Shown here piece by piece: positions 49,250 to 58,100 of a stretch of DNA of 64,000 nucleotides. Source of the stretch: Actinosynnema sp. ALI-1.44 (GTDB lineage: Bacteria > Actinomycetota > Actinomycetes > Mycobacteriales > Pseudonocardiaceae); assembly GCF_001984155.1 (NCBI RefSeq), contig NZ_MTQO01000052.1:496001-560000 (forward strand), written 5' to 3'. The notes below the pieces were generated by a model. It searched no databases, was not told the DNA's origin, and worked only from the letters and a program-made list of their open reading frames with translations. The translations under genes were made by a program, and so were the position numbers. Each line of letters begins with the position of its first letter. Position 1 is the first letter of the stretch.

Positions 49250-50506
49250 TTGTTGTCCGCAGAACGCCCCACCGCGGCGGACATCGTCGCGGCGGCGCAC
49301 CGGTTCGCCGGAGTGATCGAGCCAAGCCCGTTGCAGCGCAACGACAGGTTGTCGCGCCGACACGACCTGGACGTGTGGATCAAGCGAGAAGACCTCCACA
49401 CAGTCCGCTCGTACAAGGGACGCGGCGCGTACAACTTGCTCAGTGAGTTGCCCGCCGATCAGCGTGAACGCGGTGTTGTGTGCGCCAGCGCGGGCAACCA
49501 CGGCCAAGGCGTCGCGTTCGCGTGTGCGTCGCTTGGGATCGCCGCCCGCGTGTACCTGCCCCGGACGACGCCACGGCAGAAGCGCGAGCGTGTCGCCGTG
49601 CTCGGCGGCAGGTACGTGCAGATCGTCGTCGAAGGTGACACGTATGACGACGCCGCGGCAGCGGCCTACGCGGACGCGGAGACGAGCGGGATGACGCTCG
49701 TGCCCGCGTTCGACGACCCGCGGACGATCGCGGGCCAGGGCACCGTGATCAAGGAAGTGATCGAGCAACTGGGGCACGCGCCCGACGCGGTCGTCGTCCC
49801 GGTGGGCGGCGGTGGGCTGATCGCCGGAACCCTGGTGTGGCTGCGGGAGAACCACCCCGGCGTGACGGTGGTCGGCGCGGAACCGCTCGGCGCGACGAGC
49901 ATGGCCGCCGCGCTGGAACACGGCGGGCCGGTCGACCTCGACCACCTCGACCCGTTCGTCGACGGCGCGGCCGTGCGCAAGGTCGGGCGGCACACGTACA
50001 CCGAGGTCGCCGAGAGCCTGCCGCGGCTGATCGCCGTGCCGGAAGGCCAGATCTGCGTCGAGATGCTGAACCTCTACCAGTCCGACGGGATCATCGCCGA
50101 ACCCGCGGGCGCGCTCTCGACCACCGCGCTGGACCTCGATCTGGGCCTCGAGCCGGGGTCGACGGTGGTGTGCGTCCTGTCCGGCGGCAACAACGACGTC
50201 AGCCGATATGCGGAGATCGTCGAGCGGGCGTTGGTCTACGAGGGCCGCAAGCACTACTTCCTCGTCGAGTTCCCGCAGGAACCCGGTGCGCTGCGGCGGT
50301 TCATCGACGACGTGCTCGGGCCGGACGACGACATCACGCTGTTCGAGTACGTCAAGCGCAACAACAGGGAGACCGGGCCCGCGCTGGTCGGCGTCGAACT
50401 CGGTGCGCCGGAGAACCTCGAGTCGATGTTGAAGCGGATGAACACGGTGCCGCACCGGATCGAACGCGTTCCGCCGGACAGCCCGCTGTTCGCCTTCATC
50501 GTCTGA
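49250..50506 (+). CDS. ilvA: Threonine ammonia-lyase (threonine dehydratase)
   Basis: A 418-residue PLP enzyme that deaminates threonine to 2-oxobutyrate at the start of isoleucine synthesis. The PLP lysine is in VRSYKGRGAYN, the phosphate-binding loop in VPVGGGGLIAGTL, and the substrate loop in CASAGNHGQG. After residue 325 comes a single ACT-like regulatory domain (HYFLVEFPQEPGALRRFIDD). This is the short biosynthetic form found in actinobacteria, probably feedback-inhibited by isoleucine. It starts with TTG, AGGAG lying 4-9 nt upstream. No other branched-chain amino-acid gene is adjacent. Confidence 0.92.
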   Translation: MLSAERPTAADIVAAAHRFAGVIEPSPLQRNDRLSRRHDLDVWIKREDLHTVRSYKGRGAYNLLSELPADQRERGVVCASAGNHGQGVAFACASLGIAARVYLPRTTPRQKRERVAVLGGRYVQIVVEGDTYDDAAAAAYADAETSGMTLVPAFDDPRTIAGQGTVIKEVIEQLGHAPDAVVVPVGGGGLIAGTLVWLRENHPGVTVVGAEPLGATSMAAALEHGGPVDLDHLDPFVDGAAVRKVGRHTYTEVAESLPRLIAVPEGQICVEMLNLYQSDGIIAEPAGALSTTALDLDLGLEPGSTVVCVLSGGNNDVSRYAEIVERALVYEGRKHYFLVEFPQEPGALRRFIDDVLGPDDDITLFEYVKRNNRETGPALVGVELGAPENLESMLKRMNTVPHRIERVPPDSPLFAFIV

Positions 50507-50556
50507 ACAGCGTGTTCACCGTGTCATTGCGGGGGACACGGCTTACCGCAAATCAT

Positions 50557-50562
50557 TAGTGT
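50557..50562 (+). promoter_or_regulatory. Leaderless -10 box of phoD
   Basis: TAGTGT, six bases (TGACGC), then ATG 50569. Confidence 0.45.
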
Positions 50563-50568
50563 TGACGC

Positions 50569-52332
50569 ATGAACGCAACACCCAGCCGCAGGTCGATTCT
50601 CAAGGGGGCGGCACTCACCGCGGCAGCGGTGGCCGGACCGATCCGCGTCTTCGACGCCGAAGCCGCCGCGGCACCCGCCGCCAACGGTGTCTTCGGCTAC
50701 GGCGTGGCCAGTGGCGACCCGCTGCGCGACGCGGTGATCATCTGGACACGCGCGACACCGCCGTGTGCGGACGACCGGATCGCCGCGCCGGGCAGCGGTT
50801 TAGGCAATCCCTTACCGGTGCGGTGGGAAGTCGCCAGGGACGAGGCCTTCCGCACCGTGGTCAGCCGCGGCGTCGTGGTGACGTCCGCCGCCTCGGACCA
50901 CACGGTCAAGGTCGACGTCACCGGGTTACGGCCGTACACGCGCTACTTCTACCGGTTCCACGCCGAAGGCGAGACGAGCCAGGTCGGCCGGACGCAGACC
51001 ACCCCGGACGACGGCGATCGCCTGCACGCGCTGCGGTTCGCCTTGACCTCGTGCGCCAACTACACCGGCGGTTACTTCGCCGCGTACCGTGCGATGGGGC
51101 AACGCACGGACCTCGACTTCGTACTGCAGGTCGGCGACTACTACTACGAGCAGGGCAACGGCGACGACCGCTCCGGCCCGCCTGAGCTGATCGGCGTCCG
51201 GGACGCCAACCCACCGACCGAGACCCTGGATCTGCGGGGCTACCGGCTGCGGCACGCGCTGCACAAGGCCGACCCGGACCTGGCGCTGGCGCACCGGCAG
51301 CACCCGTGGATCACGATCTTCGACGACCACGAGGTGGCCGACAACACCTGGAGCGACGGCGCGTCCAACCACCAGCCGGACACCGAGGGGTCGTTCGGCG
51401 CGCGGAAACGCGCGGCCTACCAGGCGTACATGGAGTGGATGCCGTTCCGGCTGCCGCACCAGCGGCGGATCCCGCACCAGGGCACGAGGTTCTTCCGCAG
51501 CTTCAGCTTCGGGCCGCTGGCCGACTTATCCATTGTGGACACCCGGCAGAACCGCGCCGAACAGGTCAGCCTCCCGCCGTACTCGGCACGCGGCGGCGGG
51601 CTCGTGCCGGTCGGGATGAGCCCCGAGGTGGACGCCCAACTCGCCGATCCGGCACGGCACCTGGTCGAGCCGGAGCAGATGGCCTGGCTGAAGAACAACG
51701 GCAGGACCAAGCCATGGCACCTGATCGGCAACCAGGTGATCCTCAGCCCGTTGCGGATCCCCGGGGCGGTACTGGGATTCCCGCCGGGCACGACACTGGT
51801 CAACTCCGACCAGTGGGACGGCTACCAGGCGCAGCAGACCGAGCTGATCAACCACATCGCGGCCCAGTCGAACGACGTGGTCCTGCTGACCGGCGACTTC
51901 CACACGTCCATGGCCATGGACATCCCGTCGAAGCCCGACCTCGGCTACACGCCGGTGGGCGTCGAGTTCGTCTGCCCGTCGGTGACCAGCGACGGCTTCT
52001 ACGAGATGGTGCGCGGCAAGCTGCCGAAGGGAACCCCCGCCGACGCCGTGGTCCTCGCGACCAGGACGCTCACCGCGACAGTCAGCGCCCGCAACCCGTG
52101 GATGAGGATGTTCGACGGCGTCGCCCACGGCTGGGTGCTGATCGACGTCACGCCGGACCGGGTGCAGGCGGACTTCCACCACACACCGGTCCCCACCCTC
52201 CTGCGACACGACCCGCGCATCGACAAGAACGCCACGACGTCCCACGCGGTGAGCTGGCAAACCTTGGCCGGATCGCACAAGGCGATCCCGGCACTCACCC
52301 CAGTGGGGCCCCGCTCGGACGAGCCCGCGTAG
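50569..52332 (+). CDS. phoD: PhoD-type alkaline phosphatase/phosphodiesterase, Tat-exported
   Basis: A 587-residue extracellular metallophosphatase of the PhoD family, releasing phosphate from mono- and diesters such as teichoic acids. The N-terminus MNATPSRRSILKGAALTAAA is a twin-arginine signal (SRRSILKG). A fibronectin-like PhoD N domain (about 40-140) is followed by the catalytic domain with LQVGDYYYEQG, IFDDHEVADNTW and LTGDFHTSM, which carry the Fe and Ca ligands. A leaderless promoter precedes it. Family members are usually induced by phosphate starvation; I did not recognise a PhoP box. Its 3' end overlaps the convergent gene by 38 bp. Confidence 0.92.
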   Translation: MNATPSRRSILKGAALTAAAVAGPIRVFDAEAAAAPAANGVFGYGVASGDPLRDAVIIWTRATPPCADDRIAAPGSGLGNPLPVRWEVARDEAFRTVVSRGVVVTSAASDHTVKVDVTGLRPYTRYFYRFHAEGETSQVGRTQTTPDDGDRLHALRFALTSCANYTGGYFAAYRAMGQRTDLDFVLQVGDYYYEQGNGDDRSGPPELIGVRDANPPTETLDLRGYRLRHALHKADPDLALAHRQHPWITIFDDHEVADNTWSDGASNHQPDTEGSFGARKRAAYQAYMEWMPFRLPHQRRIPHQGTRFFRSFSFGPLADLSIVDTRQNRAEQVSLPPYSARGGGLVPVGMSPEVDAQLADPARHLVEPEQMAWLKNNGRTKPWHLIGNQVILSPLRIPGAVLGFPPGTTLVNSDQWDGYQAQQTELINHIAAQSNDVVLLTGDFHTSMAMDIPSKPDLGYTPVGVEFVCPSVTSDGFYEMVRGKLPKGTPADAVVLATRTLTATVSARNPWMRMFDGVAHGWVLIDVTPDRVQADFHHTPVPTLLRHDPRIDKNATTSHAVSWQTLAGSHKAIPALTPVGPRSDEPA

Positions 52333-52753
52333 CCCAGTACCGCCTGAACAGCAGCAGCGCCGCGACCACACCGAGCGCTGCTGCTGCCAGGTTCAACCAC
52401 CAGAACCAGTTCAGCCACGTCAGCGCGGACGCCAGGTCGCGTCGCACGGTCTCGAGGTCGGCGGACCCCGGAGCCATGAGATCGCCCGTGACAGCGGCGC
52501 CACCCGTGTAGCCGGAGGTGCCGGACACGAGCACCCACACCACCGGTGCGAGCAACATGATTCCCGCAGGGACGTAGCCTCGCTGCCGGTTGAGCGCGAT
52601 CAGGCCCAGCACCGCGCCGACGACGGGCAGCAACGGCAGGATGCCCAGCGTCAAGGACACCATCATCCCGTAGCGGCTGGTCGCGATCGCCGTGACAGCA
52701 AGGCACAAGGACGCCACCACCAACGCGATCTGCGTCCACAGCAACCACTTCAT
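52295..52753 (-). CDS. Membrane protein, paralogue of the following entry
   Basis: A 152-residue protein with four predicted helices. It begins MKWLLWTQIALVVAS, has GLIALNRQRGYVPAGIMLLA in the middle, and ends in a W-rich helix (WLNWFWWLNLAAAALGVVA). It aligns throughout with the protein at 52750-53226 (MRWMLWTQLALVAAS, GLIALNRRGLRVPAVVMLAA, WMNWSWWLLLAAAALGVVS), showing a tandem duplication. Its ATG overlaps the stop of the upstream copy (ATGA). A leaderless -10 box (TACGGT) lies 6 nt before it. No known family. Confidence 0.68.
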   Translation of the reverse strand: MKWLLWTQIALVVASLCLAVTAIATSRYGMMVSLTLGILPLLPVVGAVLGLIALNRQRGYVPAGIMLLAPVVWVLVSGTSGYTGGAAVTGDLMAPGSADLETVRRDLASALTWLNWFWWLNLAAAALGVVAALLLFRRYWATRARPSGAPLG

Positions 52754-53226
52754 CCGGCGACCGTATCGGCTTGACCGGCTCCGCGAAGCCGGAACAGCGA
52801 TACCGACGACACAACACCCAGCGCCGCCGCGGCCAGCAACAGCCACCAGGACCAGTTCATCCACGCCAGGAGCGCGTCCACCTCGCGCCGCGCGGTCTCG
52901 TACTCCGAAAGCGAGAAGTACCCCGCCATCCCCACCCCGGTGGCCAGCGGGTTCAGGTCCGCCGCGGTGTCCCCGCCGTCGGTGACGACCAGCAAGGACA
53001 TGACCAGCAGAACGGCGGGCGCCGCCAACATCACCACCGCGGGGACGCGCAACCCGCGCCGGTTGAGTGCGATCAGCCCCAGCGCGGCACCAAGGACGAC
53101 CAGCGACGACATCAAAACCACTGTCCCGCCGCTCACCGCGGCATAGCGGCTCCGGGTCATGGCGACGATGAAGACACCTGCGGACGCGGCCACCAGGGCG
53201 AGCTGCGTCCAGAGCATCCATCTCAT
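52750..53226 (-). CDS. Membrane protein, tandem paralogue
   Basis: A 158-residue protein with four predicted membrane helices, first at residues 5-25. It is the upstream copy of a tandem pair (see 52295-52753). Its ATG overlaps the stop of the VanZ-RDD gene (ATGA), and TAAGGT lies 6 nt before the ATG on the minus strand. The function is unknown. Coupling to the VanZ-RDD gene suggests a joint membrane complex. Confidence 0.68.
   Translation of the reverse strand: MRWMLWTQLALVAASAGVFIVAMTRSRYAAVSGGTVVLMSSLVVLGAALGLIALNRRGLRVPAVVMLAAPAVLLVMSLLVVTDGGDTAADLNPLATGVGMAGYFSLSEYETARREVDALLAWMNWSWWLLLAAAALGVVSSVSLFRLRGAGQADTVAG
52760..52765 (-). promoter_or_regulatory. Leaderless -10 box of the downstream membrane paralogue
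   Basis: TACGGT on the minus strand, six bases (CGCCGG), then ATG 52753; the box lies inside the last codons of the upstream paralogue. Confidence 0.4.
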
Positions 53227-54347
53227 CCGGCGACCTTATCCCGATCACGCACGACAGCGACGTTGACCGTGCGGGTGAGCCGTTCGTACGGCGCGGATTC
53301 GTGGCCGAAGAAGACCGCGAGCGGTGTCCAGACGACGACCACGAACACCGAGACGACCGCGCCCGCCGGGATCAGCAGCTGTTCGGGGCGGGCGAAGACG
53401 TCCCACTCGTCCACCGACAGGGCGATCCACAGCAACCACAGCGGTGACAGCAGGATCCCGTACCTGGCGGCGAGCGAGATCGGGCCCGCGCGGTGGCCGT
53501 CGGTGCGTTCGATCCGCAGCAGCATCGCGCGTTTCCCCGGCGTCGCGCCGGTGAACGTCGGCACGAGCAGGAACCAGATCAGCGCGAGCATCACGATGAT
53601 CGGTCCGCGCGGGGGTACACCACCGAAAAGTGTGAACAGGCCCAGCACGAAGGCGACCAGTGCGGCGAACCCGACCGCGTCGGTGAGCAGGGCGAACAGG
53701 CGGCGGCTCGGTGTCACGCGTTCCGCGTAGCGCCTGCGGTCCCGTTCGGCTTCCAGTCTCGGCAGCAGACGACGCAGCGGACCGGCGAGCAGCCATCCCA
53801 TCGAGGCGCCCGCCGTGTTGAGGATCAGGTCGTCCACACTGAACAGCCGGTACGCGCACGGGTAGACGAACCACAGGCCGGTCAGCTGGGTCAACTCGAA
53901 CAACAACGACGTGCCGAAACCGATCGCGGTCGCCGCGACGAAGCGGACGCCTGACATGTACCGCAGGAAGAAACCCAGTGGTAGCAACAGGACCACGTTC
54001 AGTGCCGTTGTCCACAGTGCTGGATTCCGCATCAGCGCACCTGGGGACCACCTGCCTCGTGCGCGCTGCTCGACGACCTCGACGAAGTAGAACGGGCGCA
54101 GCTGCGGGCTGCTGGCGTAAGTCTGGGTCGCGCAGTACAGCTCGGGATCCCGGGGCAACGGAATCACCGTCTGCATCACCGCCGCCAGCAGGTAGAACAG
54201 GAAGCAGTAGAAGACCACCGTCGCCCAGCCGCCAGCGCGGCCCCTGCGCCGGTAGCTCACCACCGCCACCGGCAGCATCACCAGCAACACGATGACCGGG
54301 AACAGCAGCAACGCCGTCTTGACCGGAAGCAGGTAGGTGGCAACCAC
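53223..54347 (-). CDS. VanZ-RDD fusion membrane protein
   Basis: A 374-residue membrane protein with an N-terminal VanZ-like domain (about 40-195) and a C-terminal RDD domain (about 205-350). The VanZ part has ALNVVLLLPLGFFLRYMSGV and TGLWFVYPCAYRLFSVDDLI, ending with ILNTAGASMGWLL. The RDD part has the R near TPSRRLFALLTDAV and the conserved GPTPGKR-like turn GATPGKRAMLLRI. VanZ in enterococci gives low-level teicoplanin resistance; RDD domains are of unknown function. The start is GTG 54347. It leads a coupled set with the two membrane paralogues. Confidence 0.82.
   Translation of the reverse strand: MVATYLLPVKTALLLFPVIVLLVMLPVAVVSYRRRGRAGGWATVVFYCFLFYLLAAVMQTVIPLPRDPELYCATQTYASSPQLRPFYFVEVVEQRARGRWSPGALMRNPALWTTALNVVLLLPLGFFLRYMSGVRFVAATAIGFGTSLLFELTQLTGLWFVYPCAYRLFSVDDLILNTAGASMGWLLAGPLRRLLPRLEAERDRRRYAERVTPSRRLFALLTDAVGFAALVAFVLGLFTLFGGVPPRGPIIVMLALIWFLLVPTFTGATPGKRAMLLRIERTDGHRAGPISLAARYGILLSPLWLLWIALSVDEWDVFARPEQLLIPAGAVVSVFVVVVWTPLAVFFGHESAPYERLTRTVNVAVVRDRDKVAG
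53233..53238 (-). promoter_or_regulatory. Leaderless -10 box of the upstream membrane paralogue
   Basis: TAAGGT on the minus strand, six bases (CGCCGG), then ATG 53226; it sits inside the last codons of the VanZ-RDD gene. Confidence 0.4.
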
Positions 54348-54425
54348 GACGCATTGTTACCCAATGGGCACGGCTTCCAAGCGCGGAGCCCGGCGCGGGC
54401 CGTCGCCCGGGTGGGGGCGGCGTCT

Positions 54426-54468
54426 ACCAGGTCTCCGGCACGTGATGATCACGCGCCGGAGACCTGGT
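54426..54468 (-). terminator. Strong hairpin terminator after the ricin-type lectin gene
   Basis: A perfect 14-bp inverted repeat (ACCAGGTCTCCGGC at 54426-54439, inverse at 54455-54468) with an inner CGTGA/TCACG pairing, 15 bp past the lectin stop. It lies between this gene and the start of the co-oriented VanZ-RDD gene, and may insulate them. Confidence 0.8.
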
Positions 54469-54483
54469 CGTCAGACCCGCGGG

Positions 54484-54996
54484 TCAGAACCAGCGCTGCT
54501 CAGGAGTGCCCAGCCGAGTCCACTGGATCGCCTGCGCGCCGTCGTCCTTGCTCGCACCCGCGATGGCCAGTGCCTTTCCGCTGCCCTGGTTGACGAACTC
54601 CCACCCGGTGCTGGTCACGCTCGCGAACCAGCGCTGGTCGGTGATGGCCAGACACGTCCATTGGATCGCGTGTGCGCCTTCACCGGTGCTCGACCCCCCG
54701 ATCGCCAGGCACTTCCCGCTGTTCTGGTTGATGAAGGCGTACAAGCCGCTGCCCATGTGGCGCAGGTACCACCTCTGGTCGGGGATGCCCATGCACGCCC
54801 ATTGGATGGCTTTCGCGCCGTCGTCCTTGCTCGCTCCTCCGATCGCCAGGCACTTTCCACTGTTGGAGTTGTGCACGTAGTAGTAGCCATCGGGGATAGG
54901 GCCTGCCGCGCTGGCGGACGCCGATACGGCGAATACGCCGCTGAGCACAATTCCGAGTGCCGTGAACAAGGTGATGAGTCGTTTCCTCGCGCTCAT
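54484..54996 (-). CDS. Secreted ricin-type beta-trefoil lectin domain protein
   Basis: A 170-residue exported protein. After a Sec signal (RKRLITLFTALGIVLSGVFA, ending ASASAAG) the mature part is a single beta-trefoil with three repeats: NSNSGKCLAIGGASKDDGAK, NQNSGKCLAIGGSSTGEGAH and NQGSGKALAIAGASKDDGAQ. Each is followed by an AIQW and a Q-R-W motif (the QxW signature). Such domains bind galactose- or xylan-like sugars. No catalytic domain is attached. GAGAGGAACTCC precedes the ATG. It is divergent from the STAND-WD40 gene across 147 bp. Confidence 0.9.
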   Translation of the reverse strand: MSARKRLITLFTALGIVLSGVFAVSASASAAGPIPDGYYYVHNSNSGKCLAIGGASKDDGAKAIQWACMGIPDQRWYLRHMGSGLYAFINQNSGKCLAIGGSSTGEGAHAIQWTCLAITDQRWFASVTSTGWEFVNQGSGKALAIAGASKDDGAQAIQWTRLGTPEQRWF

Positions 54997-55143
54997 GGAG
55001 TTCCTCTCGATGGGAAGCGGCCGGGTATCCAGCCGGCCGGTCGCCCCTCTTGTCTAAGGCAGCTGGTTTGTCCGGTTCCGCCGGACGGGATCGGACAACC
55101 AACGACCTGACAACGAGCAGGCCGAAGCAAGGAGGACAAGGCG

Positions 55144-58100
55144 GTGCCCCGGCGGGAAAGACCCTTGGACGCGACGGACGGCGTCCTGCCACGATTCGCC
55201 GCTGACCTCCGTCGATTGCGCGAGAACGCGGGCGGCCCGACTTATCGTGAGCTGAGCAGGACCGCGCACTACTCACCAACGATGTTGTCCGAGGCCGCGA
55301 GCGGCCGAAAGCTGCCCAGTCTCGCGGTCACGCTGGCCTATGTGCGTGCCTGCGGCGGCGACACCGCCGAGTGGCGGGCTCGTTGGCATGACACGGCGGC
55401 CGAACTGGCGGGCCCGGACAATGGCGGAGCCGACAATTCTTTGTCACCGTACGTCGGGCTGAGCGCGTTCCAACCGAATGACGCCGATCGGTTCTTCGGA
55501 CGTACCCGGCTGGTCGACGAACTACTGGACGGGGTCCGTGGCCGACGGTTCCTCGGCGTGTTCGGCCCATCGGGCTCAGGCAAGTCGTCCGTGCTGCGCG
55601 CGGGTCTGGTTGCCCGGGTGCGGGCCGGGAACAAGCCGGCGCTGCTGGTGACGCCAGGGGCGCACCCGCTGGAGGAATGCGCCGCCCACCTGGCGGCCCT
55701 GACCGGCGAGTCGGTGGTGTCGCTGCACACCGAGTTCACCGCCGATCCCGAGAACCTCCACCTGCGCATCCGGCAAGCCACGGGCGAGAGCGAGATGCTG
55801 CTGGTCGTCGACCAGTTCGAAGAGGTGTTCACGCTGTGCCGGGACGACGGGGAGCGGTCCCGGTTCATCCAGGCACTGGTCACGGCGGCGACCCGGGAGA
55901 CCAGCCGCACCCGGGTGGTCATCGGCGTGCGTGCCGATTTCTACGGCCACTGCGCACAATACCCAGAACTGGTCACGGCACTGCGCGACGCACAGATCAT
56001 GGTCGGCCCCATGACGGCGGACGAGCTGCGGTGCGCCATCGTCGGACCGGCGGCCAAGATGGGTTACACCGCCGAGACAGCACTGGTCGCGCGGCTGATC
56101 GCGGATGCGGCCCGGGAGCCTGCGGCCCTCCCCTTGGTCTCGCACGCGCTGTTGGAAACCTGGCGACGACGGCGCGGCACCCGGCTTACGCTGGACGGTT
56201 ACGAGGAAACCGGCGGTATCCACGACGCGATCGCTCGCAGCGCCGAGAGTGTCTACGCGGGATTGAACGCCGCTCAACAGCTCGTGGCCAAACACCTGTT
56301 CCTGCGGCTGACCGCGTTGGGTGAGGGCACCGACGACACCAAGCGCCGGATCACCCGGTCCGAGCTCGACGCCGACCTCGACACCGAGATCGTCCTGGAG
56401 AACCTGACCCGCGCCCGCCTGGTCACAGTGGACGACGGGAGCGCCGAGATCGCCCACGAAGCACTGATCCGCTCCTGGTCTCGCCTGCGTGACTGGCTGA
56501 CCGACGACCGCGAAGGTCTCCGCGTGCACCGCCGTCTCACCGAGGCGACCGAGGCATGGGAAGCCCACGAGCACGATCCGGGATCCCTCTACCGCGGCAC
56601 ACGTCTGTCGCTGACGCAGGATTGGGCAAGCGACAACAGGGATGCGTTGACCGAACGGGAAGGACGATTCCTCGCGGCCAGCCTTGCCGCCGATCGCGGC
56701 CGTGCTCGCCGTCGGCGCCAGATCACCGCCGCGCTTTTCGTCTTGTTGCTCGTCGCGATCGCGGCCACCGTGGTCGCCGTCGACGCCGGGAACACGGTCT
56801 CCGAACAACGCAACGTCGCCATCGCCCGGAAGGCCGCCGACGACGCCGCCGCGACACACGCCACCGATCCGGCCTTGTCCGTCCAGGTGAGACTTGCCGC
56901 CTACCAGCTCGCCAGGACCGCGGAGACCCGCGACGCCCTGCTCAGCGCTTTCGCCGCCCCGTACGCCAGCCGCGTCGTCGGTCATGTCGGCACCACTGTT
57001 GTCGCATTCCACCCCGGCAAAGCGATGTTGGCGACCGGGAGCATCGACGGTACAGCGCGATTGTGGGATACCGCCGATGCCAACCGGCCGCAGGAGTTGG
57101 CCACACTCCGCCTTCCCGAGGGCGTCACGCAAATGGCGTTCGGACCAGCCGGACGGGTTCTGGCCACAGCCGGTGACAGCACCGTCCGGCTGTGGGAGGT
57201 GACCGATCCGCACCAGCCTCGCGAACTGGGCATCCTGCCTGCGGACAGCAAGGCAGGCGGCGGCGTGGCGCTCAGCCCGGACGGCAGGACAGCCGCCACC
57301 GTCAACGACACGTCAGTGCGACTGTGGGATGTATCCGACCCCCGCAATCCACTCAAGCTGTCCACAATCACCGGCCACACTTCGCGAGTGTCATCCGTTG
57401 CCTTTCGCCCGGATGGGCGTGCGCTGGCCACAACCGACACCACCGTGCGATTGTGGGACATCAGCGATCCGCGACAGGCACGCCCGTTGCGTTTCCTGAG
57501 CGGCCACCGTGCCGCGGTGTCCGGAGTGGCGTTCAGTCCGGATGGCCGCACGCTCGCCAGCGCGGGCTGGGATCACGCAGTGCGGCTGTGGGACATCAGC
57601 ACTCCGGACGTTTCCCGGGAACTGGCGACACTCACCGGCCATACCGCCATCGTCTGGTCGGTCGCGTTCAGCCCGGACGGCCGCACGCTCGCCTCGACCT
57701 CGGGTGAGACCCGGCTCTGGGACGTGTCCGATCCTACCCGCTCTCGATCGTTGATCGCACTCACCGGCGGTCTGTATTCGACGGCGTTCAGCTCTGACAG
57801 CAACGTCCTCGCTGTTGCGGACGACGCCGGAGTGACACGTGTATACGATCTTCGAGGATTGCCACTGGTCGGTCACAACGACAACGTCTCCGCCGTGGCG
57901 TTCAGCCCCGATGCGTCGACATTGGCCACCGGCAGCTGGGATGGCAGTGTACGACTGTGGGATGTCAGCGATCCGCACACCCGCCGCCCACTGGCCAAGT
58001 TGACCGAGCACAAGGGATTCGTCCGGTCGGTCACGTTCGGCCGAGATGGTCGCGTCCTCGCCACGTCGAGCGACGACGGCACCGTGTCGTTGTGGGACAT

